Assembly: GCA_024405235.1 (NCBI GenBank)
Contig: JAKSPA010000044.1
Span: 1-9,599 of the forward strand
Direction of reading: 5' to 3'
Length of the DNA: 9,599 bases
From: Lentisphaeria bacterium
GTDB lineage: Bacteria > Verrucomicrobiota > Lentisphaeria > Oligosphaerales > Oligosphaeraceae
Made by a program: the position numbers and the translations under genes. Positions 6,735-9,599 of the stretch are shown here, in pieces; positions within the stretch are counted from its first letter, which is position 1, and each line of letters opens with the position of its first letter. The notes beneath the pieces were generated by a model. That model searched no databases. It saw nothing but the letters and a program-made list of their open reading frames with translations, and was not told where the DNA came from.

Positions 6735-7400
6735 CTATATTTGCAAAAGTGGCAGATTTGTAAAAGGTCTATCATCTCCACGTAAATATACAGGAACTGA
6801 TTTATTACCATGGGGATTGTTCAAAAAATACTTTATCGTTCGTTTTAGTTCCGCTGGTGATCTAATGATTCTTGTAAAACTTCCTTTCATCCATATTCTT
6901 TCATCGTCTTGGTTCAAGAGTGGTTTGATTTTTGCGGAAGTTTTGCGTTTAATGCGCTCTAATAGAGATTGCAGATCATATCCTCTGAACATTTTCAGTA
7001 GTAGATGCACATGATTTGGCATAATTACAAATGCTCCTATCTGACATTCTATTTCGTCGTGTGAGATGATTTCCTCGTATACGCAATCGCTTACTGCCGT
7101 ATTCGCAAGAATGCGACTGCCAAGCCCCCTTTCAAGCCATTGGTCAAGTGTCTTGAAAATCCAGCGTTCTCCGTAGATTGGCAGAGTTCGTTTCTCTGGA
7201 GCCAGATTTCGCCACTCAAGCCTTTCCTTTAGAAGATAGTCCAAAACATGCGCTGGAATGGAATCAGCCAGTCTAAAGCAGATGTTATAGAAACGGCCTG
7301 GTTGCTGAAGGCATGGCAAAGAATGACCACATGTGGTAACAGTCATTTCCTCACAATGTGGAGAATAATAGAAACCGCTTGAGTAGAATGGAATAAGCAT
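6735..7400 (-). CDS. REP-associated tyrosine transposase (RAYT), IS200-like Y1 family
   Basis: A 221-residue single-domain HUH endonuclease of the Y1_Tnp fold, the family thought to move REP hairpins. The N-terminal part, LPCLQQPG then FRLADSIP (28-49), matches the 'LPHWeqpG...fRLaDSlP' opening of one RAYT subgroup. The metal-binding HUH motif is IMPNHVHLLL (126-135; His 130 and His 132). WMKGSFTRIIRSPAEL (170-185) and TIKYFLNNP (188-196) follow, with Tyr 191 the likely catalytic residue. The frame is intact, so the enzyme may be active. The ATG at 7400 has no Shine-Dalgarno sequence. The gene faces parE and is more AT-rich than its neighbours, suggesting acquisition. The hairpin-rich duplicated repeat starting 119 bases upstream is its likely substrate. 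Confidence 0.9.
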   Translation of the reverse strand: MLIPFYSSGFYYSPHCEEMTVTTCGHSLPCLQQPGRFYNICFRLADSIPAHVLDYLLKERLEWRNLAPEKRTLPIYGERWIFKTLDQWLERGLGSRILANTAVSDCVYEEIISHDEIECQIGAFVIMPNHVHLLLKMFRGYDLQSLLERIKRKTSAKIKPLLNQDDERIWMKGSFTRIIRSPAELKRTIKYFLNNPHGNKSVPVYLRGDDRPFTNLPLLQI

Positions 7401-7518
7401 TTTTTTGCTGTTTTAGGGGGGATGGAAGAGGAAATCTTTTTAGTATAAATTAATGGTGAAGTTTCAGTTTGTCACCCAAATACCACAAAGTCATAAAAAT
7501 CATTATAAGATGTTCATT
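7401..7518. other. AT-rich leader between transposase and repeat
   Basis: No gene is seen. On the reverse strand a perfect TATAAT lies at 7502-7507 and TATACT at 7442-7447. Either could be a -10 box for the transposase, but neither has a good -35 partner at normal spacing. If the first is used, its -35 region would lie inside the start of the repeat. Confidence 0.35.
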
Positions 7519-7537
7519 AACACTTGGCCGGTGGCAC

Positions 7538-7558
7538 CGCCCTTACTGCGCTTCGCGC
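7538..7558 (+). repeat. REP-like unit A: tag plus GCGC hairpin
   Basis: The tag CGCCCTTACT is followed at once by the hairpin GCGC-TTC-GCGC (7548-7558). The same tag precedes unit B on the opposite strand. A conserved tag 5' of a small GC hairpin is the layout of REP sequences handled by RAYT enzymes; the second copy is at 7709-7729. Confidence 0.55.
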
Positions 7559-7627
7559 TATATGCATGCGTTTTTTATGGACCGCCATAGACATACAGTG
7601 CCCCTTGATATTGCACGTTCGTATGTT

Positions 7628-7650
7628 GCCGCGCAGCGGCAGTAAGGGCG
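7628..7650 (-). repeat. REP-like unit B: same tag, inverted, plus GCCGC hairpin
   Basis: Read on the reverse strand, the tag CGCCCTTACT is followed by GCCGC-TGC-GCGGC. Units A and B are thus inverted relative to each other, as in a BIME. The second copy is at 7799-7821. Confidence 0.55.
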
Positions 7651-7670
7651 CATCCTGCGGCCCCGTGTTC

Positions 7671-7689
7671 GCCGCGCAGCGGCAGTACA
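7671..7689 (-). repeat. REP-like unit C: GTACT tag plus GCCGC hairpin
   Basis: Read on the reverse strand it is TGTACT then GCCGC-TGC-GCGGC. The hairpin matches unit B and the ACT just before it is kept, but the rest of the tag differs. In copy 2 the hairpin (7842-7854) lacks the tag because the duplication ends at its base. Confidence 0.5.
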
Positions 7690-7854
7690 AACACTTGGCC
7701 GGTGGCACCGCCCTTACTGCGCTTCGCGCTATATGCATGCGTTTTTTATGGACCGCCATAGACATACAGTGCCCCTTGATATTGCACGTTCGTATGTTGC
7801 CGCGCAGCGGCAGTAAGGGCGCATCCTGCGGCCCCGTGTTCGCCGCGCAGCGGC
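7690..7854. repeat. Copy 2 of the 165-bp BIME-like repeat
   Basis: It is identical to copy 1 by eye, with the same hairpins shifted by 171 bases (7709-7729, 7747-7760, 7799-7821, 7842-7854). Similarity stops exactly at the last base of the final GCCGC-GCA-GCGGC hairpin, 7 bases before the ung stop codon. Perfect identity implies a recent duplication or continuing homogenisation. Confidence 0.85.
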
Positions 7855-7861
7855 CAATATC

Positions 7862-8524
7862 TCAAAGCGTCCAGTCGATAGGTGCGGCGCCTTTGGCGGC
7901 AAGCATTCTGTTTGCCGTGGTGAAGGGCTTTGAGCCGAAGAAGCCTCTGTATGCCGAAAGCGGTGACGGATGCGGCCCTGCTATGACTATATGCCGCTGT
8001 TCGTCGATAAGGCGTCGTTTCTCAATGGCGTTTCTGCCCCATAAAATGAATGCAATAGTCTGCGGAAGATTGTTGCAGGCTTCCAGAATCTGATCCGTAA
8101 GCTTCTGCCAGCCGAATTTCTGATGCGATAGAGGTTTCCCCTCTTCGACGCTCAAGAGCGTGTTCAGAAGAAGCACGCCGTGTCTTGCCCACGCTGTCAA
8201 ATCGCTTGACGGCGCTTCGGCCAGTCCCATGTCGGCACAGTATTCCTTCAAGATGTTCTGGAGCGAAGGCGGCGCTTTCGTCGTCTGCGGAACTGCGAAT
8301 GCCAGTCCCATCGCCTGCTCAGGTTCGTGGTAGGGATCCTGTCCGAGAATGACCGCGCGGACATTCTGCGGCGGTGTAAGACGAAGCGCCGTGAATATCT
8401 TTCCCTCTGGGGGATAGACCACGGCGCCGTTGTCACGCGCTTCGTGGACGCGTTCGAGTGGCGTCAGGAACGGCTCTGCGATCACGCGGCGCCATTCTTC
8501 AGGAAAGCTCTCGAATGCAGTCAT
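7862..8524 (-). CDS. ung: Uracil-DNA glycosylase (family 1)
   Basis: Removes uracil from DNA by cleaving the N-glycosidic bond, starting base excision repair. The 220-residue product is close to E. coli Ung in length. Diagnostic motifs are GQDPYH (61-66, with the water-activating Asp 63), PPSLQNILKE (85-94), LLLNTLLSV (118-126, Asn 121 reads uracil) and HPSPLSAYRGFFG (185-197, catalytic His 185), and it ends APIDWTL as E. coli Ung ends TPIDWMP. The start ATG lies five bases after the stop of the upstream glycoside-hydrolase-like gene, so the two may be co-transcribed, though their functions are unrelated. No Shine-Dalgarno sequence is visible. The stop is 7 bases from the hairpin-rich repeat, so an ung transcript would run into REP-like structures. 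Confidence 0.97.
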   Translation of the reverse strand: MTAFESFPEEWRRVIAEPFLTPLERVHEARDNGAVVYPPEGKIFTALRLTPPQNVRAVILGQDPYHEPEQAMGLAFAVPQTTKAPPSLQNILKEYCADMGLAEAPSSDLTAWARHGVLLLNTLLSVEEGKPLSHQKFGWQKLTDQILEACNNLPQTIAFILWGRNAIEKRRLIDEQRHIVIAGPHPSPLSAYRGFFGSKPFTTANRMLAAKGAAPIDWTL

Positions 8525-8529
8525 GGCGG

Positions 8530-9599
8530 CTATTTTTGTGCTTCGGCGGAAAGCACCAGCGGTTCGCAGAGGATTCCGACTTGAACCGTTCTGTAGCCGT
8601 AGGTGAAATCATCGCCGAGGGATCTCCATGCATCGGCGTTGGTCCAGAATACTCTGTTGGTCAAGTGCAGGGCGCCGAAGGAGTTGTAACGGCTGTTGTA
8701 GAGCGTGATGTCAAGTTTGTGCGTGCCCTTTGACACATCGCCCAATTTTAGTTCGTACGGCGCGAATGCGATGTTTCCAGCGAACTTGCCGTCGAGAGTC
8801 GCATCGAGCAGAGTGCCTTTGAATGTGGCGAAATTGAGTTCGCGAGAGAGCAGTCGTGCGTCCTGGATTTGAGAATCGAATGAACCAAGACGCGACGGCA
8901 TGCGCAGCATTGTCTGCTTGCTGTCCTTCTGGAGTTCGAAGGTGGTGTGGTAAGTCACATTGCCTGAATAGAAGGGCAGGCCCTGGACTCCGATGTCGCC
9001 CCAATGCAGCGTTCTGACAGGCGCGATTGCCGTAATCGTGCGATCTTCCACCTTCACGCCGAAATCGCCGAGAATGTACGCGCGATCGATGTTCGTGTCG
9101 TCGTGATATTCGCGTGTGAATACCAGCACATGGTCGCCGGCTTCAAGACGCGGCAGAGCGGTTTTGCGCAGGCATGCATCGGTCCAATAGCCCGCGTCGC
9201 TGAATTTCAGTTCGGCGCCGTCAAGGACGATCTTTGTCTGTTCTGGCTGCTCCAGCGCAAGGAAGGCGCCTTCCAGAGGAACCGCGCAGTGTACGGCGAA
9301 ACGCATTTCCAGAAGACCGTACGACGTATCGGAGACTGGATACACCCACGGCTGGACGATTGTGTTGCTCTTTGGACCGAGGCCCCATATTGCACGGACG
9401 TTGTTGTGCATGCGGAGAATCTCTTCGCTTGGCTGCCATTCGCCGCCGTCGATGCGCCATTCCGGCTGGTCTAGCAGAATGACATTGGGTTCGTCCAGCG
9501 TGATCGGTATCGACGTGCCGTCAATGCGGGAGACGATTTGATCCTCGATTGCGCTGTTGGGCTCAATCAGCGCCTGCATGGAGATCGCCGCTTTGTTCT
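8530..9599 (-). CDS. C-terminal part of a large glycoside-hydrolase-like protein (5' end beyond window)
   Basis: The open frame runs to the window edge without a stop. The first internal ATG (9579) has no ribosome binding site, so the true start is almost certainly outside; at least 355 residues are visible. No catalytic domain is seen. The content is beta-rich, with features I associate with the C-terminal carbohydrate-binding-like domains of large GH2-related proteins of gut bacteria: a WRIDGGEW stretch, VQPWVYP, LGDFGVKVE, GLPFYSGNVTY, NSFGALHLTNR and a closing DDFTYGYRTVQVGIL. From numbering of the visible part starting at 9579, these fall at about 41-48, 79-85, 170-178, 199-209, 300-310 and 323-337. 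Probable role: polysaccharide or glycan breakdown. The substrate cannot be told from this fragment, and the family assignment rests on remembered motif style. Confidence 0.75.
   Translation of the reverse strand, partial: NKAAISMQALIEPNSAIEDQIVSRIDGTSIPITLDEPNVILLDQPEWRIDGGEWQPSEEILRMHNNVRAIWGLGPKSNTIVQPWVYPVSDTSYGLLEMRFAVHCAVPLEGAFLALEQPEQTKIVLDGAELKFSDAGYWTDACLRKTALPRLEAGDHVLVFTREYHDDTNIDRAYILGDFGVKVEDRTITAIAPVRTLHWGDIGVQGLPFYSGNVTYHTTFELQKDSKQTMLRMPSRLGSFDSQIQDARLLSRELNFATFKGTLLDATLDGKFAGNIAFAPYELKLGDVSKGTHKLDITLYNSRYNSFGALHLTNRVFWTNADAWRSLGDDFTYGYRTVQVGILCEPLVLSAEAQK

Larger units (their letters stand above)
7519..7683. repeat. Copy 1 of a 165-bp BIME-like repeat
   Basis: This 165-base unit recurs without a mismatch that I can find at 7690-7854 (period 171), separated by AGTACA. 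It is GC-rich between AT-rich flanks and is packed with small inverted repeats: CGGT-GGC-ACCG at 7529-7539, a GCGC hairpin at 7548-7558, TATGG-ACCG-CCATA at 7576-7589 and two GCCGC-GCA-GCGGC hairpins at 7628-7640 and 7671-7683. The 12-base arms at 7538-7549 and 7639-7650 (CGCCCTTACTGC and its complement) could also pair over the whole unit. It resembles a bacterial interspersed mosaic element. Confidence 0.85.

Noticed and set aside
7517..7765. 82-residue reverse open frame across the repeat
   Set aside because: Same cause: the duplicated sequence stays in frame; hairpin-driven composition and no known domain.
7519..7854. CRISPR array
   Set aside because: Only two long copies with a 6-base gap; no short repeats with unique spacers and no cas genes.
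7524..8093. 189-residue forward open frame made of two 57-residue repeats
   Set aside because: It arises because the repeat period (171) is a multiple of three, then runs antisense through ung. It starts at TTG with no ribosome site.
8530..9579. Complete 349-residue gene starting at ATG 9579
   Set aside because: The frame stays open to the window edge, the ATG lacks a ribosome site, and the content is the C-terminal part of a larger protein.

Overview
The window is a stretch of chromosome from a bacterium that most resembles the Planctomycetes-Verrucomicrobia-Chlamydiae group, perhaps a host-associated Lentisphaerae/Kiritimatiellae-type organism. This is inferred from four things: coaE lies directly before rho; Rho has a long disordered N-terminal extension; the topoisomerase IV B subunit is of the Bacteroidetes/Chlamydia type (VVDNSIDE, DADPDG, YILDTPLFRVR); and one gene is part of a large glycoside-hydrolase-like protein of a kind common in gut bacteria. 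The taxon is not proven by the sequence.

Positions 327-6674 are a forward-strand housekeeping run: lspA (lipoprotein signal peptidase), miaA (tRNA dimethylallyltransferase), coaE (dephospho-CoA kinase), rho (transcription terminator), a small zinc-ribbon/acidic protein of unknown function, and parE-like topoisomerase IV subunit B. lspA, miaA and coaE are tightly packed (4-base gap, then ATGA overlap) and rho follows after 9 bases, so these four are probably one operon. The zinc-ribbon gene and parE follow a 133-base spacer with two inverted repeats and a clear Shine-Dalgarno sequence, and may form a second unit. No parC/gyrA partner follows parE in the window.

Positions 6675-7861 are an accessory island. 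A 10-bp-stem inverted repeat separates parE from a convergent reverse-strand gene for a REP-associated tyrosine transposase (RAYT; HxH motif and candidate catalytic Tyr present). Upstream of the transposase lies a perfect 165-bp direct duplication (period 171) built of small GC-rich hairpins carrying a shared CTTACT/GTACT tag in opposite orientations. It looks like a REP/BIME element and its private transposase side by side. The transposase region is visibly more AT-rich than its neighbours.

Positions 7862-9599 are on the reverse strand: ung (uracil-DNA glycosylase), preceded by the C-terminal part of a large glycoside-hydrolase-like protein whose 5' end lies beyond the window.

The most noteworthy points are the RAYT/BIME pair with a duplication ending exactly at a hairpin edge, a MiaA whose Walker A glycine is replaced by tryptophan, the bipolar zinc-ribbon protein between rho and parE, a 9-bp perfect hairpin in its leader, and a 14-bp perfect palindrome abutting the lspA start.
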